DNA of 64,000 nt. Source: JACVRW01 sp034664085. GTDB taxonomy: Bacteria > Actinomycetota > Thermoleophilia > Solirubrobacterales > Thermoleophilaceae. Shown here piece after piece: positions 48,870 through 59,880 of this stretch (its first letter is position 1; each line of letters starts with the position of its first letter). The DNA is taken from assembly GCA_034664085.1 (NCBI GenBank), contig JAXDII010000099.1:1-64000 (forward strand), given 5' to 3'. The translations under genes and the position numbers were made by a program. Below the pieces are notes generated by a model. That model did no database searches. It was not told the origin of the DNA and saw only the letters and a program-made list of their open reading frames with translations.

Positions 48870-50825
48870 TCAGGCCGAAGCCGGCTCGCGCTCGCGCGGG
48901 ATGCCCGCGGCCGCGTAGGCGTCGAGCTCGTCGAGCGTCTCGCGGTCGAGCAGCGCCTCGGCCAGCGCGTCGAGCCGCTCGCGGTGCTCGGTGAGCAGGC
49001 GGCGCACGTGGTCGAGCTCCTCGTCGACGATGCGGCGCACCTCGTGGTCGATCAGCTCCTTGGTCGCCTCGGACACCGGATCCGCGCCGGGAAGCAGAAG
49101 GCCCTGCCCCTCGCTCGGCGCCACCGCCAGGAAGCCGACCCGCTCGCTCATCCCCCAGCGCTCCACCATGCCGCGGGCAAGCCCGGTGACGTGCTGGATG
49201 TCCGACTCGGCGCCCGTGGTCGGCTCGTCGTAGACGAGCTCCTCCGCCACGCGCCCGCCCGCCGCCACGCGAATCTTCGCGCGCAGCTCGTGCTCGGAGT
49301 AGTTGAAGCGGTCGTCCTCCGGCGTCGAGAGCGTCACGCCGAGCGCCTGGCCGCGGGGGATGATCGACACCTTGCGCACCGGATCGGCGCCCGGGGTGAG
49401 CATCCCCACGATCGCGTGGCCGCCCTCGTGGTAGGCGATCCGGCGGCGGTCCTCGGCGCCGAGCACGATCTTGCGCTCGGCACCGAGCACGATCATCTCG
49501 AGCGCGTCGGTGAAGTCGGCCTGGGTGACCTTGTCGTGCTCGCGCCGCACGGCCAGCAGCGCGGCCTCGTTGACGAGGTTGGCCAGCTCGGCGCCGACCA
49601 TGCCCGGCGTCGACTGGGCGATGCGGGCGAGGTCGACCTCGGGGGCGAGCGGCACGGAGCGGGTGTGCACGCGCAGGATCTCCTCGCGGCCCTTGCTGTC
49701 GGGCGGCTGCACGAACACGCGCCGGTCGAAGCGGCCGGGCCGCAGCAGGGCCGGGTCGAGCACGTCGGGCCGGTTGGTCGCGCCCAGCACGATCACCCCG
49801 ACGGCGGGGTCGAAGCCGTCCATCTCGGTGAGGATCTGGTTGAGCGTCTGCTCGCGCTCGTCGTGCCCGCCGAACCCGCCGCCCCCGCCGCGGGCGCGAC
49901 CGATGGCGTCGAGCTCGTCGATGAAGATGATCGCCGGCGCCGCCTCCTCGGCCTGCTTGAACAGGTCGCGCACGCGCGACGCGCCCACGCCGACGATCGC
50001 TTCGATGAACTCCGAGGCGGACGCCGAGAAGAACGGCACGCCGGCCTCCCCAGCCACCGCCCGGGCCAGCAGCGTCTTGCCGGTGCCGGGCGGCCCGGCG
50101 AGCAGCACGCCGCGCGGTATGCGGGCCCCAAGCCTGAGGTACTTGTCCGGGTTGCGCAGGAAGTCGACGACCTCGATCAGCTGCTCCTCGGCCTCGTCGA
50201 TGCCCGCGACGTCGTCGAAGTTGACGGTCTGGGTCTCGGACTCGACGCGCTTCGCGCGCGAGCGGCCGAACTGGCCCAGCATGCCCCCCGCCCCGCCGCC
50301 GGCGCCGGCCGCGCGCCGCGCCAGGAAGACGAACAGCGCGACCAGCAGGATGGTCGGGCCGAAGGAGAACAGGATCGTCTCGAGCAGCGACCGGCTGCTG
50401 GGCGACTGCGCGTTGATCACCACGCCCTTCTCCGTCAGCAGCTGGTGGACTTCCTGGTCGTCGGCGAAGGTCGGCAGCTCGGTCTCGAACTTCTTGGCCT
50501 TGTCGCCCTCGTAGGTCACGTCCTTCTTGAACTCGCCCTGGACGGTGTCCCCGCGCGAGGAGATCTCCTTGACGTTGCCGTCGCGGACCTCGGTCAGGAA
50601 GGTCGGGTTGTAGGGGACGCGGATGCGCTCCTCGCCGGGCGCGAACACCTGGACGAGCGCCCAGTTGAGGAAGAACAGGGCCGCGAGGATCACCAGGAAG
50701 CGGCGCGGGCTCCACGGCAGCATCGGCGGCTTCTTCGGCGCCCGATCGGCGCGCGGGTCGCCCGGTTTCGGCCCGCGCGGAGGCCGCGGTGTCGGCGGGG
50801 CGGGCGGGCGGGCCTCGTCGGCCAT
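48870..50825 (-). CDS. ftsH: ATP-dependent zinc metalloprotease FtsH
   Basis: The 651-residue protein is a membrane-anchored AAA+ protease. ATG 50825 (MADEARPP) is chosen because upstream residues are not conserved. It has a Pro-rich N terminus, two membrane helices (FLVILAALFFLNWALVQVF and TILLVALFVFLARR), AAA domain with Walker A GPPGTGKT near 222 and Walker B IIFIDELDAIG, and a zinc site HEGGH near 444, where most FtsH proteins have HEAGH. It removes misassembled membrane proteins and short-lived regulators. It is followed, on the opposite strand, by a GroES-like gene with a short gap. Confidence 0.96.
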   Translation of the reverse strand: MADEARPPAPPTPRPPRGPKPGDPRADRAPKKPPMLPWSPRRFLVILAALFFLNWALVQVFAPGEERIRVPYNPTFLTEVRDGNVKEISSRGDTVQGEFKKDVTYEGDKAKKFETELPTFADDQEVHQLLTEKGVVINAQSPSSRSLLETILFSFGPTILLVALFVFLARRAAGAGGGAGGMLGQFGRSRAKRVESETQTVNFDDVAGIDEAEEQLIEVVDFLRNPDKYLRLGARIPRGVLLAGPPGTGKTLLARAVAGEAGVPFFSASASEFIEAIVGVGASRVRDLFKQAEEAAPAIIFIDELDAIGRARGGGGGFGGHDEREQTLNQILTEMDGFDPAVGVIVLGATNRPDVLDPALLRPGRFDRRVFVQPPDSKGREEILRVHTRSVPLAPEVDLARIAQSTPGMVGAELANLVNEAALLAVRREHDKVTQADFTDALEMIVLGAERKIVLGAEDRRRIAYHEGGHAIVGMLTPGADPVRKVSIIPRGQALGVTLSTPEDDRFNYSEHELRAKIRVAAGGRVAEELVYDEPTTGAESDIQHVTGLARGMVERWGMSERVGFLAVAPSEGQGLLLPGADPVSEATKELIDHEVRRIVDEELDHVRRLLTEHRERLDALAEALLDRETLDELDAYAAAGIPREREPASA

Positions 50826-50874
50826 CACCCAACTGTAGATAGGTCGATCGAGCGTCCTCGTATGGTTAGGGCAG

Positions 50875-51225
50875 ATGAGGCAGCAACTTCGACCCCTGTT
50901 CGACCAGGTCGTCATCAAGGAGCTCGAGCCCGACCGGGTGCGGCGCTCCGGCCTGCTCCTGCCGCCCGGCGAGCACCAGCCGCCGCCCCAGCACGGGATC
51001 GTGCTGGCGGTCGGGCCGGGGCTCGACTGGTGGGGCAGCGTGGGCCTGAAGATGCCGGTGGTGCCCGGCGACCACGTGGTCTTCCCCGCCTCGGCCGGCG
51101 TCTGGGTCGAGGTCGAGGAGGAGCGCCTGCTGGTCTGCCGCGTCGGCCAGATGCTGGGCGTGCTCGAGGAGACCCGGGAGCGCGGCGCCGGCCCGCTGCC
51201 GGCGCTGGAGGAAGAGGACTCCTAG
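50875..51225 (+). CDS. GroES-like co-chaperonin family protein
   Basis: The 116-residue protein has the GroES beta-barrel start (LRPLFDQVVIKELEPDRVRR, SGLLLPPG; residues about 5-32) and the later barrel VGPGLDWWGSVGLKMPVV-type segment with extra residues, then VPGDHVVFPASAGVWVEVEEERLLVC. Standard GroES is about 97 residues; the extra C-terminal 20 are flexible. No groEL is adjacent, so it may be a secondary GroES paralogue. It lies between ftsH and prfB and its TAG shares CTAG with the prfB stop. Confidence 0.88.
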   Translation: MRQQLRPLFDQVVIKELEPDRVRRSGLLLPPGEHQPPPQHGIVLAVGPGLDWWGSVGLKMPVVPGDHVVFPASAGVWVEVEEERLLVCRVGQMLGVLEETRERGAGPLPALEEEDS

Positions 51226-52326
51226 CTCGCCGGGGGCGCGCCGTCGCCCGCGCGGCGCAGCAGCTCGGCGCGCACGAACTTGTCCAGGTCGCCGTCCAGG
51301 ACGCCCTGGGCGTTGCCGGCCTCGACGTTCGTGCGGTGGTCCTTGACCATCGTGTAGGGGTGCAGCACGTAGGAGCGGATCTGCGAGCCCCAGGCGACGT
51401 CCTGCGCCTCGCCCTTCTCCTTCGCGATCAGCTCCTGGCGCTTGCGCTGCTCGGCCTCGATCAGCTTGCCCAGCAGCATCTTCATCGCCGTGTCCTTGTT
51501 GGCGGACTGCGAGCGCTCGTTCTGGCACTGCACGACGATGCCGCTCGGCTTGTGGGTGATGCGCACCGCCGAGTCGGTCTTGTTCACGTGCTGGCCGCCC
51601 GCTCCGCTCGCGCGGTAGGTGTCGATCTGGAGGTCGTCGGGCTCGATCTCGACGTCCACCGCGTCCTCCACCAGCGGCGCCACCTCCACTCCGGCGAACG
51701 CCGTGTGGCGGCGCGACTGGGCGTCGAACGGCGAGATGCGCACGAGCCGGTGCACGCCCTTCTCGGCCGAGAACAGCCCGTAGGCGTTCTCGCCGTGGCC
51801 GATGAAGGTCGCCGACTTCACGCCGGCCTCCTCCCCCGCGGACGCCTCCTTCAGCTCCACCTTCATCCCGCGGCTCTCGGCCCAGCGCATCAGCATGCGC
51901 AGCAGCATCTCGGCCCAGTCCTGCGAGTCGGTGCCGCCGGCGCCGGCGTTGACGGTGACCACCGCGTCGCCGCTGTCGTACTCGCCGGAGAACAGGCGCG
52001 CCTCCTCCAGCTCGGCCAAGCGGTCGATGATCGATGCGCGCTGCTCCTCCAGCTCCGCGGCGATCGAGTCGTCCTCGGCGGCCATCTCCTCGAGTGCCTC
52101 GAGGTCGTCGACGTCGCGCTCGAGCGACCGGTAGGACTCGAGGCGGCGCGACACGGACGAGTGCTCGGCGGAGACGCGTGCGGCCCGGTCCTGGTCGTCC
52201 CAGAATCCGGGCTCGGACATCTGCTGCTCGAGGGAGCCGGAGCGCTCCTCTAGGGCAGCTGGGTCAAAGATAGTCCGCGAGCAGCTTCAGCTGGCCGCGG
52301 AGGCCATTGGCGTCGCTATGCGCCAT
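51222..52326 (-). CDS. prfB: Peptide chain release factor 2 (RF2) with programmed +1 frameshift
   Basis: RF2 recognises UAA and UGA. The catalytic GGQ is in ASGAGGQHVNKTDSAVRITH and the recognition tripeptide is SPF in VRISPFDAQS. The downstream frame (51222-52265) begins DPAALEERSGSLEQQMSEPGFW, which lacks a start of its own with normal length. Upstream, ATG 52326 opens a 20-codon frame (MAHSDANGLRGQLKLLADYL) that stops at TGA 52266-52264. CTT-TGA-C at 52269-52263 is the standard RF2 frameshift site; slipping by one base joins the two parts to give 367 residues, close to the usual 365. Upstream Shine-Dalgarno-like stimulation is weak. Confidence 0.93.
52263..52269 (-). other. RF2 +1 frameshift site CTTTGAC
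   Basis: The minus-strand sequence reads TAT CTT TGA C, matching the conserved RF2 slippery site: CTT in the P site, in-frame TGA, then C. Read +1 the next codon is GAC (Asp), as in other RF2 proteins. RF2 shortage slows termination here and promotes the shift, giving autoregulation. The usual AGGGGG spur before CTT is replaced by GCGGAC, a weaker match. Confidence 0.88.
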
Positions 52327-52475
52327 GGCCGAAGGCGCGATCCGATGCGGACGAGCGGCTGAGCGTGGCTGGCAAGTCCGTGAGCGCAGTCGATGCAGGG
52401 CATCGATGAGCATCGCGGGCGCAGCCAGGCGCGTTCAGACGCCGTCCGCGCGGGGCGCGGATGAGGCCATGGCGC

Positions 52476-55319
<2,844 letters not shown>

Positions 55320-55387
55320 CGAAGCTACGGTAGCAACGCGGCCGGGGGCCGCACGGGCCGGAGCGCGCCGCCGGAGCGGCCTGCGCC

Positions 55388-55732
55388 CTACGCGGCTCGC
55401 TGCTGCGCCGCGCCCTTGTGGGCCTCGCGCCGGGCCCGGCGCTTGTCGCGGTGCTTCTTGACCTGGCGCGCCAGATCGTCGGCCATGAGGTTGAGGGCGT
55501 GGCCCATGTCGGTCGAGCGCTCCGACGCGCGCAGCGTCACTCCCTTGAGGTGCAGGGTCGCCTCGGCGACGTGGGACTCCCGAATCGCCGGGTTGCGCTC
55601 CTCGCTCAGTTCGATCTCGAGCTCCGCCAGCGCCGAGACCTGGCGACCCACCTTCTCGAGCTTCTTCTCCACCTTGGAGCGAAGCTGGTCGTCGACGGTG
55701 GCGCCGGAGCGAGTCTTGACCTGAATGCGCAT
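55388..55732 (-). CDS. hpf: Short ribosome hibernation / RaiA-like factor
   Basis: The 114-residue protein has the S30AE-type fold: MRIQVKTRSGATVDDQLRSK, VEKKLEKVGRQVSALAELEI, ATLHLKGVTLRASERSTDMG, and a basic tail HALNLMADDLARQVKKHRDK. The long form of the family, which dimerises ribosomes, has an extra C-terminal domain that is absent here. A short form would inhibit or protect 70S ribosomes. The length is between short and long types, so function is uncertain. It lies upstream of secA on the same strand. Confidence 0.88.
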   Translation of the reverse strand: MRIQVKTRSGATVDDQLRSKVEKKLEKVGRQVSALAELEIELSEERNPAIRESHVAEATLHLKGVTLRASERSTDMGHALNLMADDLARQVKKHRDKRRARREAHKGAAQQRAA

Positions 55733-55854
55733 GCATGCCCTCCTCAGGGAGTCCGTACCACGATGGTAGTCCGCCCTTCTCCGCTATTCCAGAGGCCCAA
55801 ACCGAGGGGTGAGAAAGCATGGGGATTTGCGCCCGCTATCTGCTCGCTTTTCGG

Positions 55855-56472
55855 TCAGCGGCCGGGCGTTCGGGCGAACGCGACCGCCTCCACGCGCGTG
55901 GCGCCGGCCGCCCGGGCGGCGGCCACGCAGGCCGCCAGCGTGGCTCCGGTGGTCACGACGTCGTCCACGAGCAGCACGCGGCCCGGCGCCGCCGGCGCAC
56001 CGGGCTCGATCGCTCCCACCGGCCCGGCGAGCCGGGCACCGCGCCCGCGCCCGACCTGGCGCCGGTCCGGCCCGGAGCGCCGCAGGCAGTCGCTGACCGC
56101 GAGGCCGCAGCGCTCCGAGATCGCGCCCGCGATCACGGCGGCCTGGTTGAACGCCCGCGCCCGCTGGCGCGCCGGATGGAGCGGCACCGGCACGAGCGTG
56201 CCCGCCAGGAACCCCGCGGGCGCGTTTGCCGCGACCAGCGCGGCCATGGGGCCGGCCACGCCGGTGGCGGCGTGGAACTTGAGCGCCTTGACCAGGTCGC
56301 GCGCGGGCCCGTCGTAGGCGACCGGCGCCCACACGCGCACGCCGGAGAGCGCCACCGGCTCGGGCCCGAGGAAGTGCAGCCTCCCCCGGCACGCCGGGCA
56401 GAGCGCGCCCCCGCGCGCCGGGGGCGCGCGGCAGGACCAGCAGAGCGGCGGGGCGAGCAGGGCGGTGAGCAT
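55855..56472 (-). CDS. comF: ComF family phosphoribosyltransferase-like protein
   Basis: The 205-residue protein (ATG 56472, MLTALLAPPLCWSC) has a zinc finger (CWSC, CPAC spaced over 21 residues) and a phosphoribosyltransferase fold with PVPLHPARQRARAFNQ near 96 and the PRPP loop VLLVDDVVTTGAT near 168. ComF takes part in single-strand DNA uptake in competent bacteria; its substrate is unknown. An upstream start (56520 or 56592) is possible but adds unconserved residues. It is divergent from ctaG with about 65 bases between. Confidence 0.9.
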   Translation of the reverse strand: MLTALLAPPLCWSCRAPPARGGALCPACRGRLHFLGPEPVALSGVRVWAPVAYDGPARDLVKALKFHAATGVAGPMAALVAANAPAGFLAGTLVPVPLHPARQRARAFNQAAVIAGAISERCGLAVSDCLRRSGPDRRQVGRGRGARLAGPVGAIEPGAPAAPGRVLLVDDVVTTGATLAACVAAARAAGATRVEAVAFARTPGR

Positions 56473-56536
56473 GGCGTGCCGCCAGGTTCCCAGGGGGCGT
56501 GTTACGCGTGGGGACGGCATTGCGACAATCGGGTGC

Positions 56537-57394
56537 GTGTCAGGCGACAACTCGGGCCACCCGCATATCCAGTGGCTGGCCGACCCGGCCATCCTCGCCC
56601 CGCTGGCGCTGTTCGCGGGGATCTACATCTGGCGCTTCGTCCAGGCTCGCAAGGAGCTGGCGGCGCGCGGACGGTCGCCGAGCGCGGGCGGCGCGGGCCT
56701 GCTCCAGGCCGTGGCCTTCGCGGGCGGCATGGTCGCGCTGCTCGCGGCGCTGATCTCGCCGCTCGACGGGCTCGGCGAGGAGTACCTCTTCTCGGCGCAC
56801 ATGGTCCAGCACGTGCTGCTGGGCGACATCGCGCCGCTGCTGATCCTGCTTGGCCTCTCACGCGTGATCATGCGGCCCGCCACACGTCGGCTGACCAGGC
56901 TCGAGCGCCGGCTGGGCCGGCTTGCGAGTCCGGCGACCGGCATCGTCGCCTGGCTGGTGCTGATGTACCTCTGGCACATCCCCGCGCTCTACGACGCCGC
57001 GGTCGAGCACCCGCTCGTCCACCTGCTCGAGCACGCCTCGTTCTTCGGCGCCGGGGTCGCGCTGTGGTGGCCGCTGATCCAGCCGGTCCCGATGCGCCGC
57101 CGCCTCACGGGGCTGCAGCCGATCGCCTACATCGGGACGGCGAAGGCGGGCCTGGCGGCGCTCGGCATCTTCCTGACGTGGAGCGCGACCGCCATCTACC
57201 CCTTCTACGAGGAGACGCCGCGCATCTGGGGCCTCAGCCCGGTCGAGGACCAGAACGTGGCCGGCGTGATCATGATGGTCGAGCAGTCGCTGACGCTGGC
57301 GGTCGTGCTGGTGGCGCTGTTCGTGCGGATGCTGCAGGAGAGCGAGACGGAGCAGCTCCGGCGCGAGCGGCTGGAGGAGCGCGCGGAGGCGTAG
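56537..57394 (+). CDS. ctaG: Cytochrome c oxidase assembly factor CtaG (Caa3 type)
   Basis: The 285-residue membrane protein of CtaG_Caa3 type has about seven helices. Histidines sit in the first loop (HMVQHVLLGDIAPLLILLG near 83) and second loop (MYLWHIPALYDAAVEHPLVH, LLEHASFFGAG near 145-170), expected to handle copper in assembling the oxidase. Start GTG 56537 (VSGDNSGHPH). The C terminus is charged. Oxidase genes are not in the window. The stop is 16 bases from the convergent sugar-nucleotide gene. Confidence 0.92.
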   Translation: MSGDNSGHPHIQWLADPAILAPLALFAGIYIWRFVQARKELAARGRSPSAGGAGLLQAVAFAGGMVALLAALISPLDGLGEEYLFSAHMVQHVLLGDIAPLLILLGLSRVIMRPATRRLTRLERRLGRLASPATGIVAWLVLMYLWHIPALYDAAVEHPLVHLLEHASFFGAGVALWWPLIQPVPMRRRLTGLQPIAYIGTAKAGLAALGIFLTWSATAIYPFYEETPRIWGLSPVEDQNVAGVIMMVEQSLTLAVVLVALFVRMLQESETEQLRRERLEERAEA

Positions 57395-57410
57395 CGGCGA
57401 GCCGGGGGCG

Positions 57411-58760
57411 CTAGTCCCCCAGCACCGCCCCGTCCGGCACCCGCAGCGGCCCCTCGATACGCACCTCGCGCCTCACCTTCACCGACCTGCCGAAGGAGAC
57501 GTCGCCCACGACCGTGAGACGCCGGCACTCGCGCAGCGACGGCGGGCCGTGCGCGAAGCGGTCCTCGAAGTCGGCCAGCAGCTTGAAGTGGTCCGGGTCC
57601 AGCTCCGCCACCGGGATCGGGTCAGCGGCGGGCCGCACCGTCCAGTCGTCGGCGAGCTCGTACGCGTCGGAGCGCACCACCAGCAGCTGGTTGGTCGTCT
57701 TGACCGGCGCGAAGCGGACGCGCGGCACGCGTAGCGCGGCCGCACCCTCGAAGGCGCCGATCGCCGCGCCCATCGCCGTCTCGAGCTGGATGACGGCGGG
57801 CGACGACGCGTCCGCGGGGTCGACGGTCTTGCGGTTGACGATGATCGGCAGGCTGAGCATGCCGTCGTGTTCCGCCAGCTTCGCCTTGAGCGCCTGCAGG
57901 TCCACCCAGATGTTGTTGGAGTTGAAGAAACGGTGGCGCTCGACGTCCTCGAAGGCGGCCTTGTCCTCGTCCGGCGTCTGGGCCGTCTCGCGCAGCACCA
58001 GACCCCCGTCCGACACGCGGCGCGCGAGATGGCCGCCCTTGCGGTCGGATTCGGTGCGGTCGGTGGACTCGGACAGGAACGGCAGGCCCTCGGCGGCGAA
58101 CCAGTCGAGGATGCGCGGGTCCAGCACCGCGCCGAGGTTGTCCGAGTTCGACAGGAACAGGTAGCGGTAGCCGCGCTCGAGCAGCGTGTCGAGCATCCCC
58201 GAGGTGGCGAGCGACGTGTAGACGTCGCCGTGGCCCGGGGGCGCCCACTCCATGGCCGGGTCGGACGGCCAGGTGACCGGCTCCAGGTCGTTGGCGCGCA
58301 GCTTGGGCACCTTGCCCTGCACGAAGTCGAGCGGCAGGCCGTCGACCGCGAGCTCGGGGTAGCGCTCGAGGGCCGCCAGCGTGTCGTCGCGGGTGGCGAA
58401 GCTGTTCATCAGCAGCAGCGGAATGCGCGCTCCGTGGCGCTTGCGCAGGTGCAGGACCTGGCGCACGATGACGTCAAGGAACGAGAGCCCGTCCTTGACC
58501 TCGATCAGCGACTTGGCGCGCGTCATGCCCATGCTCGTGCCGAGCCCGCCGTTGAGCTTCAGCACCACGGCCTGGTCGAGCGCCGCGCCGTCTGCAGGCG
58601 GCAGCTCGGTGGCGTCCGGCAGCTCCTCCAGCGGCTCGATCGACGACTCCGCGAGCATGCCGTGCTCGCCCTGGCGCAGCCGCTGCTCGTAGTGCGCGAA
58701 CGTCTCGATCGCGATCTCGGGCAGGCCCTCGGCTCGCATCTTGTCGACTGCGGCGCTCAC
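57411..58760 (-). CDS. UTP--glucose-1-phosphate uridylyltransferase (eukaryotic-type UDPGP family)
   Basis: The 449-residue enzyme makes UDP-glucose. The nucleotide loop is KLNGGLGTSMG near 69, with LIEVKDGLSFLDVIVRQVL, the uridine-binding PPGHGDVYTSL, SNSDNLGA and NNIWVDL segments present. It belongs to the UDPGP family, of eukaryotic style, rather than GalU. Start GTG 58760. UDP-glucose would feed glycogen, trehalose or cell-wall sugars; the GT4/debranching genes are far away. It is convergent with ctaG. Confidence 0.93.
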   Translation of the reverse strand: MSAAVDKMRAEGLPEIAIETFAHYEQRLRQGEHGMLAESSIEPLEELPDATELPPADGAALDQAVVLKLNGGLGTSMGMTRAKSLIEVKDGLSFLDVIVRQVLHLRKRHGARIPLLLMNSFATRDDTLAALERYPELAVDGLPLDFVQGKVPKLRANDLEPVTWPSDPAMEWAPPGHGDVYTSLATSGMLDTLLERGYRYLFLSNSDNLGAVLDPRILDWFAAEGLPFLSESTDRTESDRKGGHLARRVSDGGLVLRETAQTPDEDKAAFEDVERHRFFNSNNIWVDLQALKAKLAEHDGMLSLPIIVNRKTVDPADASSPAVIQLETAMGAAIGAFEGAAALRVPRVRFAPVKTTNQLLVVRSDAYELADDWTVRPAADPIPVAELDPDHFKLLADFEDRFAHGPPSLRECRRLTVVGDVSFGRSVKVRREVRIEGPLRVPDGAVLGD

Positions 58761-58796
58761 GGCGGCGATCCTAGACAGTGAGGTAGCGTCAGGCGC

Positions 58797-59255
58797 GTGA
58801 TCGCGCCCGTGACCGAGGCCGACCTAGCCGACCTGCTGCCGCTGATGCGCGGGTACTGCGACTTCTACGAGGTCGACCCGAGCGACGAGGCGCTGGTGGC
58901 GATGGCGCGCGAGCTGATCGCCGATCCCGTCAAGGAGGGGCTGCAGCTCGTGGCGCGCGACGAGTCGGGCCAGGCGGTCGGGTTCGCCACGGTCTTCTGG
59001 ACCTGGTCGACGCTCAGCGCTTCACGCATCGGCGTGATGAACGACCTGTTCGTGCAGCCCGGCGCGCGCGGCACCGGAGTGGCCGAGGGCCTGATCGAGG
59101 CCTGTGCCGAGCGCTGCCGCGAGCGCGGGATCGCGGCGCTCGACTGGACCACCGCGCACGACAACCTGCGCGCCCAGAAGCTCTACGACCGCGTCGGCGC
59201 CCGGCGCGACGAGCGCTGGCTCGACTACGAGCTGGACGTGTCGCCCGGCGAGTAG
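58797..59255 (+). CDS. GNAT family acetyltransferase
   Basis: The 152-residue protein has the acetyl-CoA fold of GNAT enzymes: a conserved middle sheet (GQAVGFATVFWTWS near 60) and the pyrophosphate-binding GARGTGVAEGLIEACAERC near 92, with AHDNLRAQKLYDRVG near 121. The substrate, an amine or N terminus, cannot be inferred. Start GTG 58797, 36 bases divergent from the UDPGP gene. Its 3' end overlaps the membrane-protein gene by 31 bases (convergent). Confidence 0.92.
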   Translation: MIAPVTEADLADLLPLMRGYCDFYEVDPSDEALVAMARELIADPVKEGLQLVARDESGQAVGFATVFWTWSTLSASRIGVMNDLFVQPGARGTGVAEGLIEACAERCRERGIAALDWTTAHDNLRAQKLYDRVGARRDERWLDYELDVSPGE

Positions 59256-59746
59256 GGCCGGCGGGCTCGCTCCACGCGGGCGCGGCGCCCGCCGTACGCG
59301 ATGCCGAGCGTGGCCACCAGCGCCAGGTAGAGGCCCAGGCTGCGGCCGGTGTCGACGCTGTCGCCGGGCACCGGCTGGATATCCGGAGTGGGCATGTCGA
59401 TCAGGCGCAGCAGGACCAGCGCCGCGCCGAGCAGCCCCAGCGCCATCACGACCTGCTCGCCGCGGAAGTCGGCCGCCGGCGGCCACAGGGCGCGGGCGGC
59501 GGGGATGGCGATAGCGGCGACGCCGATCACGAACAGCAGGACCGCGACCGCCGACAGGATCTGCCAGGCGTTCCAGCTCTCGGCGAACAGCACGCCGGCC
59601 ACGTCGGTGTCGCGCACGTACCAGGGCAGCAGCATGGCGGCCAGCAGGAGGAAGCCGCTGGCCACGGCGATCAGCTCGCCGGGGTGCAGGCGCGGGTGAT
59701 GGGCCGCGTCGCTGGCGGGCCGGGCGTGCCGCGACCGGCCGGGCAT
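59225..59746 (-). CDS. Four-helix membrane protein of unknown function
   Basis: The 173-residue protein (ATG 59746) has four membrane helices: LIAVASGFLLLAAMLLPWYV, ILSAVAVLLFVIGVAAIAI, VVMALGLLGAALVLLRLI and LGLYLALVATLGIAYGGR. Before the first is a His/Pro-rich leader (HHPRLHPGE). I cannot name a family; the YPV-like LLPWYVRD after helix one recurs in actinobacterial small membrane proteins. A duplicated 57 bp repeat provides a second in-frame ATG at 59803 (MPGRLEGDHPG), so the start is uncertain. It overlaps the GNAT gene at its 3' end. Confidence 0.8.
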   Translation of the reverse strand: MPGRSRHARPASDAAHHPRLHPGELIAVASGFLLLAAMLLPWYVRDTDVAGVLFAESWNAWQILSAVAVLLFVIGVAAIAIPAARALWPPAADFRGEQVVMALGLLGAALVLLRLIDMPTPDIQPVPGDSVDTGRSLGLYLALVATLGIAYGGRRARVERARRPYSPGDTSSS

Positions 59747-59839
59747 CGGCGAGGGACCGGGGGCGTGAGCCCCCGGGTGGTCACCCTCCAACCGGCCAGG
59801 CATCAGCGGGGGACCGGGGGCGTGAGCCCCCGGATGGTC
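59734..59839. repeat. Two 57 bp tandem repeats each with a GNRA-capped hairpin
   Basis: Copy A starts at 59734 and copy B at 59791, exactly 57 bases apart. Each has ACCGGCC, GGCATC, a GGG-rich spacer, then the hairpin CCGGGGGC, GTGA, GCCCCCGG (59757-59776 and 59814-59833). A third, diverged copy is at 61363-61410. They lie between the lysR stop (59881) and the membrane-protein gene, and the 57-base period keeps the reading frame of the latter's leader. Confidence 0.7.
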
Positions 59840-59880
59840 TCTTTTTCGGGTGGAGGACTCGACCCGCCGACCTTACGCCC

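Noticed and set aside
56390..56425. CGCCCCC/GGGGGCG palindrome in comF
   Set aside because: It lies inside the coding sequence for a Pro/Ala/Gly-rich segment and can be explained by codon use.
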